Positions 23,344 through 31,759 are shown, counted from the stretch's first letter. The stretch: 43,575 nt of DNA from Levilactobacillus cerevisiae (GCF_003946245.1 NZ_RHNN01000030.1:1-43575); one strand, 5' to 3'. Notes: generated by a model from the letters alone, not told the origin. Numbers and translations are program-made.

Positions 23344-23802
23344 TTACTTTAGCAAGGCGCGGTCACTCAAATAATGGTCAATGGTGTCGTTTGAGTTGGC
23401 CAGGAAGCCGGCTTGCAAAGTGGCACCGCTGTTTTCAGCCATTTCTTCAAGAAAGGCCGTGTTGGCACTCATGGGAGTGCTCATGCTGGTAGCAAATGGA
23501 ATGACAGTTTTGCCGGTCAAATCACTTTGCTCGAAGAAAGTATTCACGAACATTGGTGGCCGTTGGTACCAGATCGGAAAACCAATAAAGATGGTCTTCT
23601 CATCGGTTAAATCAGGCAGATTGGTAATTTGGGGATGTGTATCGCTATCAATCTGTTGTTTTGAAATTTCAGTGACTAAATCGTATTCAGTCGGATATGC
23701 TGGGTTAATGTCGAGTTCAATGAGTTTACCGTTCGTTTTGGCCTGAATATGTTGCGCCGCTCTAGCGGTTGTTCCTGAGTTGGAATAGTAAAGAATTAAC
23801 AT
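23344..23802 (-). CDS. Flavodoxin-like protein
   Basis: 152 aa, one flavodoxin domain. The FMN phosphate loop is YYSNSGTTARAA (residues ~5-16), the isoalloxazine loops are FPIWYQRPP and ATSMSTPMSANT. It is short and lacks any partner domain, so it could act as an electron carrier or NAD(P)H-quinone-type oxidoreductase. It is first in the unit with the hydrolase at 22254, behind MerR-type promoter b. Two relatives are in the island: 30915-31523 with a membrane anchor and 37548-38213 with an N-terminal extension. Confidence 0.85.
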   Translation of the reverse strand: MLILYYSNSGTTARAAQHIQAKTNGKLIELDINPAYPTEYDLVTEISKQQIDSDTHPQITNLPDLTDEKTIFIGFPIWYQRPPMFVNTFFEQSDLTGKTVIPFATSMSTPMSANTAFLEEMAENSGATLQAGFLANSNDTIDHYLSDRALLK

Positions 23803-23836
23803 AACGTAAAACTTCCTTTCCTTAATTGATGAGCCT

Positions 23837-23867
23837 AGTGTAATCCTTGAAGTTCACTTTAAGGCAA
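23837..23867 (-). promoter_or_regulatory. MerR-type promoter b (flavodoxin + hydrolase unit)
   Basis: TTGCCT - 19 nt - TACACT on the minus strand. The spacer dyad is CCTTGAAGTT/CACTTTAAGG with two mismatches. Confidence 0.8.
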
Positions 23868-23914
23868 GCGGAAATTTTAAAAATTTGGGACTTGCCAACT
23901 AAGGCCTAGATCCG

Positions 23915-25501
23915 CTAGATTAATTGATTTTGCGGATCTAAAACCAGCGATTCAGCTAGGAGAATTTCGCTATAAAGGTCATAAACAACAGTTGAACTTA
24001 CCACGTGGCGTCGCGCTAAATCATAGAGATAAGTTCGCTCCGCAGTAAAGGCCGCCATTAGGGCTCGCCGTTGTTCCACGCTTTGGAGGGTCGATAGGAC
24101 ATCTGTCCGCGTGCTAGCGCGCCGCCACTGGGTGACAAAGGAACCAATCTTATTGTGCTGGTCCTGATCTTTAATATCGTAAATAACCAAATTACGGACT
24201 TCGCTTGGCAGAGAGAGATTTTGGACCGCCTCAACGCCGATTAAAACCATTTTGTGGCGAACTTCCGTAGTTTGCTGGTTACGATTCCGTTCGTCCAAAT
24301 CAACGGGTAGCCACCAGCGAAAGATTAGGGTGGGGAGCAGCATGCTAAGAATAATCACGACGGTCTCAACGAGTAAAATTAAATTGAAGGTGGCTGTTCC
24401 GAGATGGCTAGCTGTTAACGAAAAGGTCATGGCTAACGTGACTGTCCCGTGAACACCACCCAAAGCGAATAGCGTGGCCGTGCGATTACTCTTGTCACCG
24501 ACCAAAAAGCGTGCATAAAGCCAACGACAGATGAACAGAGCAAGATAGGCCACGATACCAATCAGCAGCCAATCAAAGGACCCGATGACTTGCGTGTAGT
24601 TAGCGGCGAAGATACGTTCCAGGTTCAACCCCAGGATGACGAAGACGAAACCATTTAAAATTTGATCCATAAAGTTAATGGTCTGAATGCCCAGGTGCAT
24701 CTGGCGGGGCGCAGCGAACCGGCTACGACTCGCCTCACTGTTATGAATCAGTCCGGCAGTGACGACGGCAATAATCCCTGAGATACCAGCTTCCTCAGCA
24801 ATCAAGTAAATGACTAAGGGTGTCAACACGTAAAACAGATTTTGGGATGAGACCACGTTGACGCTGCTACGCACAATGGATTGGCGGAGTAGTGCAAATG
24901 CACCAGCCAGTAAAGCACCAAGAAGTGCGCCACCACCGGCCGACCAGAGTAAGGCACCGATATTATGCAGTAAGCCCAGATGTCCCGTTGTGCGCCAGAG
25001 CAGAGCGGCCTGCAGCAGAACAATCCCAGATGCATCGTTAAAGAGGGATTCCATTTTCAGGCTAGACTTAGTAGCGGCCGGGAAGGTACGTCCGGTGGTC
25101 ACGGAGTCCAGGGCCGTTGCGTCGGTGGGCGTACAGATAGCAATCATGATTAGGGCAATCGGCAGGGCTAAGCCAAAGATTCCAGATAGAATCACTGTCG
25201 CCACGGCTGCTGACCCAATAGCCAAGACCCCCGCTGAGCCCAGAATGCTGGGAATCCGCTTACGAACCATCAGGATGGGCGTCCGCTGTGCTTCGAAGAA
25301 CAGGAGGGGCGCTAGGATAATGAGCATAAAGACGTCGCTATTTAACGTCAATACCAGGTGATTTGTGAAGGGAATGGCTGCGACCACGATTCCCATTAAA
25401 ACGTTAATATAGGTCCTAGAAATTTTAGGAACCAGCCGGGCCAAGATGTTGCTTACAGCGACGGCAATTAATAGAACAAAGAAGGAGACAAATAGACTCA
25501 T
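23915..25501 (-). CDS. CPA1 family Na+/H+ antiporter, island copy
   Basis: 528 aa. About 12 membrane helices, with ICTPTDATALD and LFNDASGIVLLQ as the ion-binding segments and GGVHGTVTLAMTFSLT later. A short (~130 aa) cytoplasmic tail follows, half the length of the core-genome paralogue at 3470. The upstream site is weak (GGGGAA), so expression may be low. It has no MerR-type promoter, setting it apart from most island genes. Role: proton or Na+ handling; in a stress island it may help cytoplasmic pH after electrophile exposure, which is inference. Confidence 0.88.
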   Translation of the reverse strand: MSLFVSFFVLLIAVAVSNILARLVPKISRTYINVLMGIVVAAIPFTNHLVLTLNSDVFMLIILAPLLFFEAQRTPILMVRKRIPSILGSAGVLAIGSAAVATVILSGIFGLALPIALIMIAICTPTDATALDSVTTGRTFPAATKSSLKMESLFNDASGIVLLQAALLWRTTGHLGLLHNIGALLWSAGGGALLGALLAGAFALLRQSIVRSSVNVVSSQNLFYVLTPLVIYLIAEEAGISGIIAVVTAGLIHNSEASRSRFAAPRQMHLGIQTINFMDQILNGFVFVILGLNLERIFAANYTQVIGSFDWLLIGIVAYLALFICRWLYARFLVGDKSNRTATLFALGGVHGTVTLAMTFSLTASHLGTATFNLILLVETVVIILSMLLPTLIFRWWLPVDLDERNRNQQTTEVRHKMVLIGVEAVQNLSLPSEVRNLVIYDIKDQDQHNKIGSFVTQWRRASTRTDVLSTLQSVEQRRALMAAFTAERTYLYDLARRHVVSSTVVYDLYSEILLAESLVLDPQNQLI

Positions 25502-25599
25502 GGGACTTCCCCGCTTTCATACTGATGCCCTTACTGTACGCTATGTTGGGCGCAGTTCCTAGCTGAAATTTCAGGGGAGTAGGTGCATCTGCAGACGGC

Positions 25600-25631
25600 A
25601 AAAGAACAGCATCGGGGGATGTTGTTCTTAA
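25600..25631 (-). terminator. Terminator of the five-gene hydrolase operon
   Basis: AAGAACA and CATC pair with GATG and TGTTCTT around GGGG; on the minus strand the stem is followed by TTTT. Confidence 0.7.
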
Positions 25632-25643
25632 GCGAAAGCTAGA

Positions 25644-26534
25644 CTAGAGACGAGCTGATAAGAAGGTGTCGATATTTTCAATGGCACTTGGCACGTAGTC
25701 ATGACCATCGTATAAGTCGAAGTGGCGGGCTTTAGGGATGATGACCAGTTGCTTGTCCGTGCTGGCAGCATTTTTGAACATGACCTCGGCACCAGGACGG
25801 GTAAAGGCGTTCTCCCCGCAAATCATCAAGAATGGTAAATGTAAGTCCTTGACGATTTCAGTTGGGTGGAATTGTTGCCAGTCTAATTGGGACCAAGACA
25901 CAAATTCGACCCGGTTGACAGCGGCGCCCCGCTTGTGATCGAAGTAGTACTCAGCGCCCTCAGAGCCAGGTTCGATTAAGTCTAAACGGGTGGCTTTTCC
26001 GGTACTGGTGTACAGCGTCTTTTCTTTTAAAATTTCTTCTTTAGGTGCAGTCTCAACGGTATCAATGATTGTGAAGGGGTTGACGACCGCAATGGCCTTT
26101 AACCGGTTTTCATTCAGGGCAGCCAATGGTAAATAAACACCAGAGCCACAAATGCCAATTGCACCTAAGCGGTCGGCATCTACGTTGGGGTAGGTGGCCA
26201 AAAAGCTAATGGCGCTGTGAATATCGCTGGCCTTAATGGCAGGATCTTCAGTTCCACGAGGTTGGCCTTGACTGGCACCGATATAAGAATAGTCATAGAC
26301 CAGCGTCAAGTAGCCCCGAGTTGCCATTAATTGTGCGTATAAACTTTGGGTCTGTTCCTTGGTGGCCCCCATGGGTCCCTGGACAACCAGCGCTGGCAGT
26401 TTAGCATCGGCCGGCATGTTAGCTGGGGTATAGACGATCCCAGCTAATTTGAGATGAGAGTCTTGATTTTCAAAGACGACCGGGGTACTGTCAAATTCTT
26501 CTAAAGGTGCCTTTTCTACTGCAAATTCGCTCAT
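25644..26534 (-). CDS. Alpha/beta hydrolase with Cys nucleophile (dienelactone hydrolase-like)
   Basis: 296 aa. Elbow GICGSGVYLP gives Cys129; His is in IPKARHFDLYDG and the acid in the CGENAFTRPGAE region. Strongly related in layout to the protein at 22254-23282 (both share VYDYSY/ITADASY..GxSxGQPR before the elbow). GAGGAG is 8 nt upstream of the ATG. It is the last gene of the operon 29007-25644. Substrate unknown. Confidence 0.8.
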   Translation of the reverse strand: MSEFAVEKAPLEEFDSTPVVFENQDSHLKLAGIVYTPANMPADAKLPALVVQGPMGATKEQTQSLYAQLMATRGYLTLVYDYSYIGASQGQPRGTEDPAIKASDIHSAISFLATYPNVDADRLGAIGICGSGVYLPLAALNENRLKAIAVVNPFTIIDTVETAPKEEILKEKTLYTSTGKATRLDLIEPGSEGAEYYFDHKRGAAVNRVEFVSWSQLDWQQFHPTEIVKDLHLPFLMICGENAFTRPGAEVMFKNAASTDKQLVIIPKARHFDLYDGHDYVPSAIENIDTFLSARL

Positions 26535-26560
26535 AAATTATTCTCCTCGTATTCTACTGC

Positions 26561-27562
26561 TTATAGGTTGCGTTCAGCCATCCAGTTGCCCATGTGGTCG
26601 GCAACTTCTTGGTTGTTTAAGTCTTCAAACATGAAATGATCATTACCATGAATGCCTTCATCAGGTAGGTAAACGACCTTGGCATCACCACCATGGCGGT
26701 TAACCGTTGCGACAAATTCGTTTGCTAATTGTTTAACGCCACGCCAGAAATCCCAAGCCGGAACGTTGGAAGGTTCTGACGGGATGTTGTCACCAAAGTA
26801 AATGGCAATTGGCTTCTTGACTAATTCAGCGAAGTCCTTGGCTGGGACGCCGACACCTTGAACGGGCATCGGGTATTTAGTTGGAATAATATCTGGCACT
26901 TCATCTTCTGGAAAGACAAAGGTACCAGGTTCAATTGCGATGATCCCGGTGACGTTTTCACTGGCCATACCGATGAACCAGCCAGGGACGCCTCCTTGAG
27001 AATGGCTCACTAAGACAGCCGGTCCGGATTTTTCATAGGCGGCAACTAGCGCGGAGGTAATAACGGGAATGTCAAACTCACCGGTATCTGGCGTCATTTG
27101 CCGGAAGAATTGGTCAAGTGACGCATCGTCTTTGGGAAAGGCCGTATTTTCAATAAAGTTAGGCCATAAGCCTAAACGGAACTGGGTGAACCAGTTTTGG
27201 TCATCTGGTGTCGCGGGAATCTGAGTGGCTACTGATGATTGGCCAGCTTCACCACGTCTAGGTTGATCAATCAGGTAAACGCCGTAGCCCTTTTTCAAGA
27301 AGATGTCAGAGAAACCAGGACGGCCATCAGGCGTAGACATCCAACCGGTCCGTGATTGGCCATAGCCGTGAAGGAACATCATTGCGTGGCCGTTACCATC
27401 AACGGGGAGCTGATAGAGGACACTGGCATGATCGGCGTGACGGGTTTGGCCAGCTGGGGCCATTTGACCATTGATAGGATCGAACGTGCCCGCGGCTTGT
27501 TGGAAGGTGCCGCCAGCTGAAAATACACCTTGTTTTTGAATCTTTAAGTAGTCTTCTGTCAT
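26561..27562 (-). CDS. Alpha/beta hydrolase
   Basis: 333 aa. The nucleophile elbow is SHSQGG (Ser), the oxyanion strand MMFLHGYGQSRTGW, and the His region GIHGNDHFMFED. A lid insertion (~130-180) is Pro/Phe-rich. The mature start at MTEDYLKIQ is chosen because AAGGAGG lies 9 nt upstream; the open frame extends 25 codons into the previous gene. No signal peptide. Fourth gene of the operon, so likely to hydrolyse an ester or lactone made by the reductase, cupin and decarboxylase-like proteins encoded upstream; that link is inference. Confidence 0.8.
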   Translation of the reverse strand: MTEDYLKIQKQGVFSAGGTFQQAAGTFDPINGQMAPAGQTRHADHASVLYQLPVDGNGHAMMFLHGYGQSRTGWMSTPDGRPGFSDIFLKKGYGVYLIDQPRRGEAGQSSVATQIPATPDDQNWFTQFRLGLWPNFIENTAFPKDDASLDQFFRQMTPDTGEFDIPVITSALVAAYEKSGPAVLVSHSQGGVPGWFIGMASENVTGIIAIEPGTFVFPEDEVPDIIPTKYPMPVQGVGVPAKDFAELVKKPIAIYFGDNIPSEPSNVPAWDFWRGVKQLANEFVATVNRHGGDAKVVYLPDEGIHGNDHFMFEDLNNQEVADHMGNWMAERNL

Positions 27563-27575
27563 TATCAGTTCCTCC

Positions 27576-27899
27576 TTATTTTTCCGTATAAACTTCTTTA
27601 GCCAGACTAAATGCCGTCCAAGCTTTAGGCCAGCCACAGTAGAAGGCTAACTGTGTAATGATTTCAACGACCTCATCCTTAGTAATCCCATGGGCCTTGC
27701 CAAGTGCTAGATGCGCCTTTAGTTGTTGAAAGTTGCCGCCAGACATGAGTGCGGCAATGGTAATCATACTGCGGTCATGGGCTGAGAGTTGACCTTCACG
27801 AGACCAGACTTCTCCGAATAAAACGTCATCATTAAGTTCTGCAAATTTAGGGGCAAAGTCACCTAAATTATCGCGACCAGCTGTTTGTTTTTCTGCCAT
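27576..27899 (-). CDS. Carboxymuconolactone decarboxylase family protein
   Basis: 107-aa all-helical protein of the CMD/AhpD fold. Core: AHDRSMITIAALMSGGNFQQLKAHL, then GITKDEVVEIITQLAFYCGWPKAW. The AhpD CxxC peroxidase motif is absent (one Cys, YCGW), so it is nearer to gamma-carboxymuconolactone decarboxylases, although in lactobacilli such proteins are mostly uncharacterised. AGGAGG lies 10 nt upstream of the ATG. It is 12 nt from the cupin gene and 13 nt from the next hydrolase, clearly one operon. Confidence 0.85.
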   Translation of the reverse strand: MAEKQTAGRDNLGDFAPKFAELNDDVLFGEVWSREGQLSAHDRSMITIAALMSGGNFQQLKAHLALGKAHGITKDEVVEIITQLAFYCGWPKAWTAFSLAKEVYTEK

Positions 27900-27911
27900 G
27901 AGTTAATCCTC

Positions 27912-28328
27912 CTACTTATCCAAGTCTGCAAATTCTGCGTCAGTTACTGGTTCGAGCCATTCAGTAGTCCCCTTGCTAATGGCCAAGTGTGTGAACCAAC
28001 TATCCTTCTTTGCGCCGTGCCAATGCTTGACGCCATCGTGAAATACGACCACGTCGCCAGGCTTCAGGCTCTGAGCGGGTTGACCGTCAATTTGGGCCCA
28101 CCCTTCACCAGAAGTGACCAGGATGATTTGATAGCCATCGTGGTGCTTGTGCCAATTGTTGCGAACGCCAGGTGCAAAATTCACGCTAGCGACACTGACA
28201 TCAACGTCGTCTGTTGGTGGCACTAAGCCGGTGAGATAACTGTTACCGGAAAAGTACTGCGCAAAGGCTGTGTTTAAGTCACCAAAGCCGAAGATATCGT
28301 TCTTTACTTCTTGTTCATATTTTGCCAT
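27912..28328 (-). CDS. Cupin domain protein
   Basis: 138 aa with one cupin barrel. Motif 1, GVRNNWHKHHDGYQIILVTSGEG, has the His-x-His metal pair but Gln where Glu is usual. Motif 2, PGDVVVFHDGVKHWHG, supplies the last His. Such cupins are often found with CMD-like proteins, as here, and may be isomerases or dioxygenases. GGGAGG is 6-7 nt upstream of the ATG. Second gene of the MerR-controlled operon. Confidence 0.85.
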   Translation of the reverse strand: MAKYEQEVKNDIFGFGDLNTAFAQYFSGNSYLTGLVPPTDDVDVSVASVNFAPGVRNNWHKHHDGYQIILVTSGEGWAQIDGQPAQSLKPGDVVVFHDGVKHWHGAKKDSWFTHLAISKGTTEWLEPVTDAEFADLDK

Positions 28329-28356
28329 GAGAATGCCTCCCTTAAGTTAACCTGTT

Positions 28357-29007
28357 TTAGTAGAAAGATGGTTTGTCAAAGTAGGTATCGGGTTCGCCAA
28401 TACCAAAGCTTTGACGACTGTACTGACCGCTAGCATCGTGTAAAATGGTTGCGATGCCCCGGGCAACCGCTTGGCGACTGACTTGGGCGTTCTTGAAGGG
28501 TTGACCTTTAGGAATCAGTTCGTAATTTTCATTGCCGGCTTGATTGAACAACCAGGTCAGGCGTAACACGGTGTAGTCAGCAAGGTCGGAGTCTTCCATA
28601 ACCTCGGCACTTGCTAGCATGGCATCTTCACCAGCTTGGCCACCAACCATGCTTAAGTTCCATTGACCGAATTTGCCAGGAACTTCGCCGTAGATGCCGA
28701 GAATATTGGCACCAATTAATTTTGTAACATGGTTAGCGTCTAAAGCCTTGACCACGTTTTGAACATCTGAGGTTAAATGCATATGGTTGAGGTAAGCGGC
28801 GTCAACACCCTTTGCTGCTGCAGTCAAGGCGGCTTCGTCTGCAAAGTCGCCATTGATCAAGGTGACCCGGTCGTTCGCTGCGTACTGGTTTAAACGGGTG
28901 GTCATGTTACGACCATACAAGACTAGCTCGTCGGTCGTTTCGTTCAGTAACAAATCCGTTAAGTAGCGAGAAATTTGACCAGCGGCACCTAATACTAAAA
29001 TTTTCAT
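28357..29007 (-). CDS. NAD(P)-binding reductase, NmrA-like atypical SDR
   Basis: 216 aa. Starts MKILVLGAAGQISRYL with the GxxGxxS/R cofactor loop, Arg in LYGRNMTTRL suggesting NADP, and the segment GANILGIYGEVPGKFGQWN shared with the paralogue at 21486-22118. The start at 29007 is favoured (AGGAG about 11 nt upstream, Rossmann fold begins there). First gene of the operon driven by MerR-type promoter c; five genes follow one another with short gaps. Confidence 0.83.
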   Translation of the reverse strand: MKILVLGAAGQISRYLTDLLLNETTDELVLYGRNMTTRLNQYAANDRVTLINGDFADEAALTAAAKGVDAAYLNHMHLTSDVQNVVKALDANHVTKLIGANILGIYGEVPGKFGQWNLSMVGGQAGEDAMLASAEVMEDSDLADYTVLRLTWLFNQAGNENYELIPKGQPFKNAQVSRQAVARGIATILHDASGQYSRQSFGIGEPDTYFDKPSFY

Positions 29008-29096
29008 ATAGAAGCAATCTCCTTTTATAGGCAAATTAAGTTCAAAATGACAAGTCGTTTGGGCCAACGTGATGGCTCTAGGTGACTATGTGTTAG

Positions 29097-29127
29097 ATCA
29101 TAAACCTTGTAGCTAACTTTAAGGCAA
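29097..29127 (-). promoter_or_regulatory. MerR-type promoter c (five-gene operon)
   Basis: TTGCCT - 19 nt - TATGAT on the minus strand. The spacer reads TAAAGTTAGCTACAAGG, a dyad with three mismatches. Confidence 0.8.
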
Positions 29128-30006
29128 GGGCTTTTTGAAAAATGTTTCTTGCGCGTGTGCAAATTGATTCGTCGCCGAGGCCAACGTGTGACCACCATGC
29201 GGGTCTTTCCAGTAGCTAAGGTGCTCGACGTCAAAGGTGGTGGATAGCTGGCGCAATCGCGTAATGAGCGGAGTCATTGAATTCTGCGTGCCATCCTGAC
29301 TACCAACCGTTGCTTCAATGTGAAAGGGTGCTGGTTGGCTGTCCTTCACAGCTGCTATGAGTTTTTTAGCAGTTAGGTCGGGTTGCAAGAGGCCACCGTC
29401 ATTGGTGATGGTCCAGCTATCGCCAGCCATGGGGGCGAAGTACGCGAAGTAGGCTAGCCGTTGCTCAAGAACAGACCAAGTTGTGATGGCGCCCATGGAG
29501 AAGCCTGCAAATGCCCGATGTTGCCGACTGTCGATTAGATCTTGCGCCCGACCACCGGCTGCATACGTCCGGTAGGCGGTTTCAACGGCTGGTAAAAGTG
29601 ATTGGCACAGCTCTGCTTGAACAAAATCGGTAATGTAATCGCCATCATTTTCCCAGCTCCCAGTTGGCTCGCCGGTTGTCGGGTAATAGGTAGGTGTCAC
29701 CACGATTTGTGGTAGCAGCTCGCCAGTGGCCATTCCCTGATCCAGCATCCGTCTGAAGGCAGCGTCGTGCAGAAAAGTTGTCTCATTCATGCTCCAGCCG
29801 TGCATCAGGTAAGTGACATTGAATTGCTGGGATGGTAGCTGGAAATAGGCAGCAGGTAGATAAATTAGGGCGTGGCGCGGTTGCTCTTGTTCATTACGGT
29901 AGCTTAGTGGAACGAGCCGGCTAGCAGTCGCGGTTGGTCCTTGGTTGACATTGTCTACGGGAATGAAATCATCTCCAATACGGTAATTTATTGAAAGTAG
30001 ACTTAA
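29119..30006 (-). pseudogene. Esterase-like alpha/beta hydrolase gene without a usable start codon
   Basis: The frame is open from 30006 to 29119. It encodes an esterase-D/feruloyl-esterase-like fold: YRIGDDFIPV, HALIYLPAAYF, YLMHGWSMNETTF (oxyanion loop) and AFAGFSMGAITTW (Ser nucleophile), with a late His in PHGGHTLAS. The first in-frame ATG (29805) falls after the first two strands of the fold. No ATG, GTG or TTG with a ribosome site exists between the upstream stop (30007-30009) and 29805. MerR-type promoter d has its -10 box at 30018-30023, so the leader would be under 10 nt. Either the start has been lost, a rare codon is used, or a shortened protein is made. Confidence 0.6.
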
Positions 30007-30017
30007 CTAACGAAGCT

Positions 30018-30048
30018 AGAATACACCTTAAAGTCGACTTGAGGGCAA
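30018..30048 (-). promoter_or_regulatory. MerR-type promoter d (esterase-like gene)
   Basis: TTGCCC - 19 nt - TATTCT on the minus strand. The spacer dyad is TCAAGTCGACTTTAAGG, centred on GTCGAC. Confidence 0.8.
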
Positions 30049-30121
30049 ATGATATGATTTAATTTCAAAGAAAAATGTTTACAATATAACTTGGTTCTTG
30101 AATCACCCCATGGATGCCAAA

Positions 30122-30160
30122 ACAAACGTCCCGTCTTTGTTGCTAGACGGGGCGTTTGTT
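30122..30160 (-). terminator. Terminator of MerR regulator 2
   Basis: CAAACGTCCCGTCT pairs with AGACGGGGCGTTTG (one bulge), just after the stop codon at 30169. Its minus-strand 3' side ends in TTTTG. Confidence 0.75.
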
Positions 30161-30168
30161 GAGAAAAG

Positions 30169-30582
30169 CTATTTTAAATGATCCGGGAATGTGGGGTCAA
30201 TCCCTTGGGGGAACTTATCTAGGTTAGGATCAACTAGGACATCAACATAATGATTAATCCAGTGATTGATCATAATATAGTGTCCTTGGACCTTCTCGAG
30301 CTCGGCTAGAATCCTTTCCTGCTCGTCAGTCATAATCTTGAGCCGCTGTCTGAGCGTTTGCTTACCTTCAGCAGAGAGCTGAACGTATTCTCTGATGGTG
30401 GGCACGGGCATGCCCAGTTCGCGTAAGGTAATCACCATTTTGATCCACGCAAGATCATTCTCAGTAAAAACACGATTATTGTACTTGTCACGTTTGACCG
30501 ATGGCAGGAGCTGTTGATGATCATAGTAGCGAATGGCTGATTGCGAAATACCCATAAGCTTAGCGACTTCTTGAATTGTCAT
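30169..30582 (-). CDS. MerR family regulator, island regulator 2
   Basis: 137 aa. Winged helix MTIQEVAKLMGISQSAIRYYDHQQLLP with wing YNNRVFTENDL, a long dimerisation helix (SAEGKQTLRQRLKIMTDEQERILAELEK) and a C-terminal extension HWINHYVDVLVDPNLDKF. There is no Cys, so unlike regulator 1 it would sense a non-covalent ligand or act through partners. GGAGG is about 11 nt upstream of the ATG. Either or both MerR proteins may bind the nine operators. A MerR-type promoter (e) lies 290 nt upstream, but a terminator stands between. Confidence 0.85.
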   Translation of the reverse strand: MTIQEVAKLMGISQSAIRYYDHQQLLPSVKRDKYNNRVFTENDLAWIKMVITLRELGMPVPTIREYVQLSAEGKQTLRQRLKIMTDEQERILAELEKVQGHYIMINHWINHYVDVLVDPNLDKFPQGIDPTFPDHLK

Positions 30583-30763
30583 GATTCTAAACCATCCTCC
30601 GTCAGGGCACTTGTCTAGGTAATACGTCTGACAAGTACAGCTAATATTTACATCTGTCGTTATTTGATATAGGTTCGTGATGTCTAGCGTCAGAACGTGT
30701 CAACGGCTAGAAGCGCAGTAGTACGAACACAGCTTGAACGCTACCTTAGGGGAAGGGGAAAAT

Positions 30764-30790
30764 AAAAAGGATTGCCCGATAGACAATCCT
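30764..30790 (-). terminator. Terminator between promoter e and merR 2
   Basis: AGGATTG-tctatcggg-CAATCCT followed by TTTTATTTTC on the minus strand. It lies 75-100 nt after MerR-type promoter e. Confidence 0.78.
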
Positions 30791-30862
30791 CCGTGTAGTA
30801 GACTGAAGTGTGTGTACGAAGGTGCTTGGCTAGATGGCAGTATCAAGAGGTAAAGGCTCTTA
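30764..30862 (-). ncRNA. Candidate short MerR-controlled RNA
   Basis: Promoter e (-10 box at 30869-30874) would start an RNA near 30862, and the terminator at 30764-30790 would end it after roughly 95 nt. No start codon of an open frame is present in it. It could be a small RNA or a leader that attenuates the merR gene at 30169-30582. No other support. Confidence 0.35.
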
Positions 30863-30868
30863 GTTTAT

Positions 30869-30899
30869 AGGGTAACCCCTAAAGCCGACTTTAAGGCAA
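30869..30899 (-). promoter_or_regulatory. MerR-type promoter e (short RNA / merR 2)
   Basis: TTGCCT - 19 nt - TACCCT on the minus strand. The spacer dyad is TAAAGTCGGCTTTAGG. Confidence 0.75.
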
Positions 30900-30914
30900 A
30901 CGCTTTCTTGCAAA

Positions 30915-31523
30915 TTAATCAATTAAATGATGTTGCTTGAGGTAGCGGTTAATCGTCGACTCATTGTTTGCACGAAAACCTGGCTGCAATGTGAGTGCTT
31001 TACCTTTAGCCATGCGCTTCAAGTAAGGGGTGCTTACACTGATTGGACTGCTCATGCTAGTCGTAAACGGAATGACCGTCTTGCCGCGAAGAGTGTTGGC
31101 TTCAAAAAAAGTGTTGATAAACATGGGTGGCCGGTGATACCAAGTTGGGAAGCCTAAATAGATGGTCTTGTAACTCTTTAGGTTAGGTGTATTGGTAATT
31201 TTGGGCCGGCTATTACGATTGATTTGTCGTTTGGCAACGGTCACTAATTTACCATAATCTGTGGGATAGGCAGGAGACAATTTGAGCTTAATTAGGTCAG
31301 CACCGGTCTTCCGCTGTAAATACTTAGCAGCGGTTTCGGTGGTCCCAGAGTTGGAATAGTATAAAATTAAGGCCTTGCCATTCTTTTTAGAAGTATGGGT
31401 CGTCGCGGCTTGCGTTTGGCTGGTAGCAGCGGTGCTAACGGTTATCCGCTGGATGGCATAATAGCCACCGCCAAAAATGAGTAAGGCTAGTAGAATGAGT
31501 GACACAATAGTTTTTTTTGACAT
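30915..31523 (-). CDS. Membrane-anchored, extracytoplasmic flavodoxin
   Basis: 202 aa: basic N-terminus (MSKKT), one hydrophobic helix (IVSLILLALLIFGGGYYAI), a Thr/Ala/Gln-rich linker (~30 aa) and a flavodoxin domain from about residue 50. The FMN loop is YYSNSGTTETAA; later loops are FPTWYHRPP and TTSMSSPISVST. The charge pattern gives N-in/C-out, so the flavin domain should face outside; there is no lipobox. Flavodoxins are normally cytosolic, so this suggests extracellular electron transfer or quinone reduction at the membrane. The start at 31523 (GAGGAA upstream) is preferred over the longer frame. Driven by MerR-type promoter f. Confidence 0.8.
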   Translation of the reverse strand: MSKKTIVSLILLALLIFGGGYYAIQRITVSTAATSQTQAATTHTSKKNGKALILYYSNSGTTETAAKYLQRKTGADLIKLKLSPAYPTDYGKLVTVAKRQINRNSRPKITNTPNLKSYKTIYLGFPTWYHRPPMFINTFFEANTLRGKTVIPFTTSMSSPISVSTPYLKRMAKGKALTLQPGFRANNESTINRYLKQHHLID

Positions 31524-31565
31524 AATTAAATTCCTCACTTTGCGTATTTGTATTTGATGTGTTTC

Positions 31566-31596
31566 ATCATAAACCTTGTAGTTAGCTTCAAGGCAA
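31566..31596 (-). promoter_or_regulatory. MerR-type promoter f (anchored flavodoxin)
   Basis: TTGCCT - 19 nt - TATGAT on the minus strand. The spacer is TGAAGCTAACTACAAGGTT. Confidence 0.83.
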
Positions 31597-31759
31597 GGGG
31601 GGTTCAAAGAAAAATAAAAAAAAGTGCTAGAAGGCGCTTACTGACGAGCATTAACGGGATAACTGGCTAATCCTGGACTTGGATTGTTTGGTTATTCCCG
31701 TTAAGCGGAGTCAGTTGTCTTCTGGCACATGTTTCGGCAATATTAATTTGAAAATAAAA

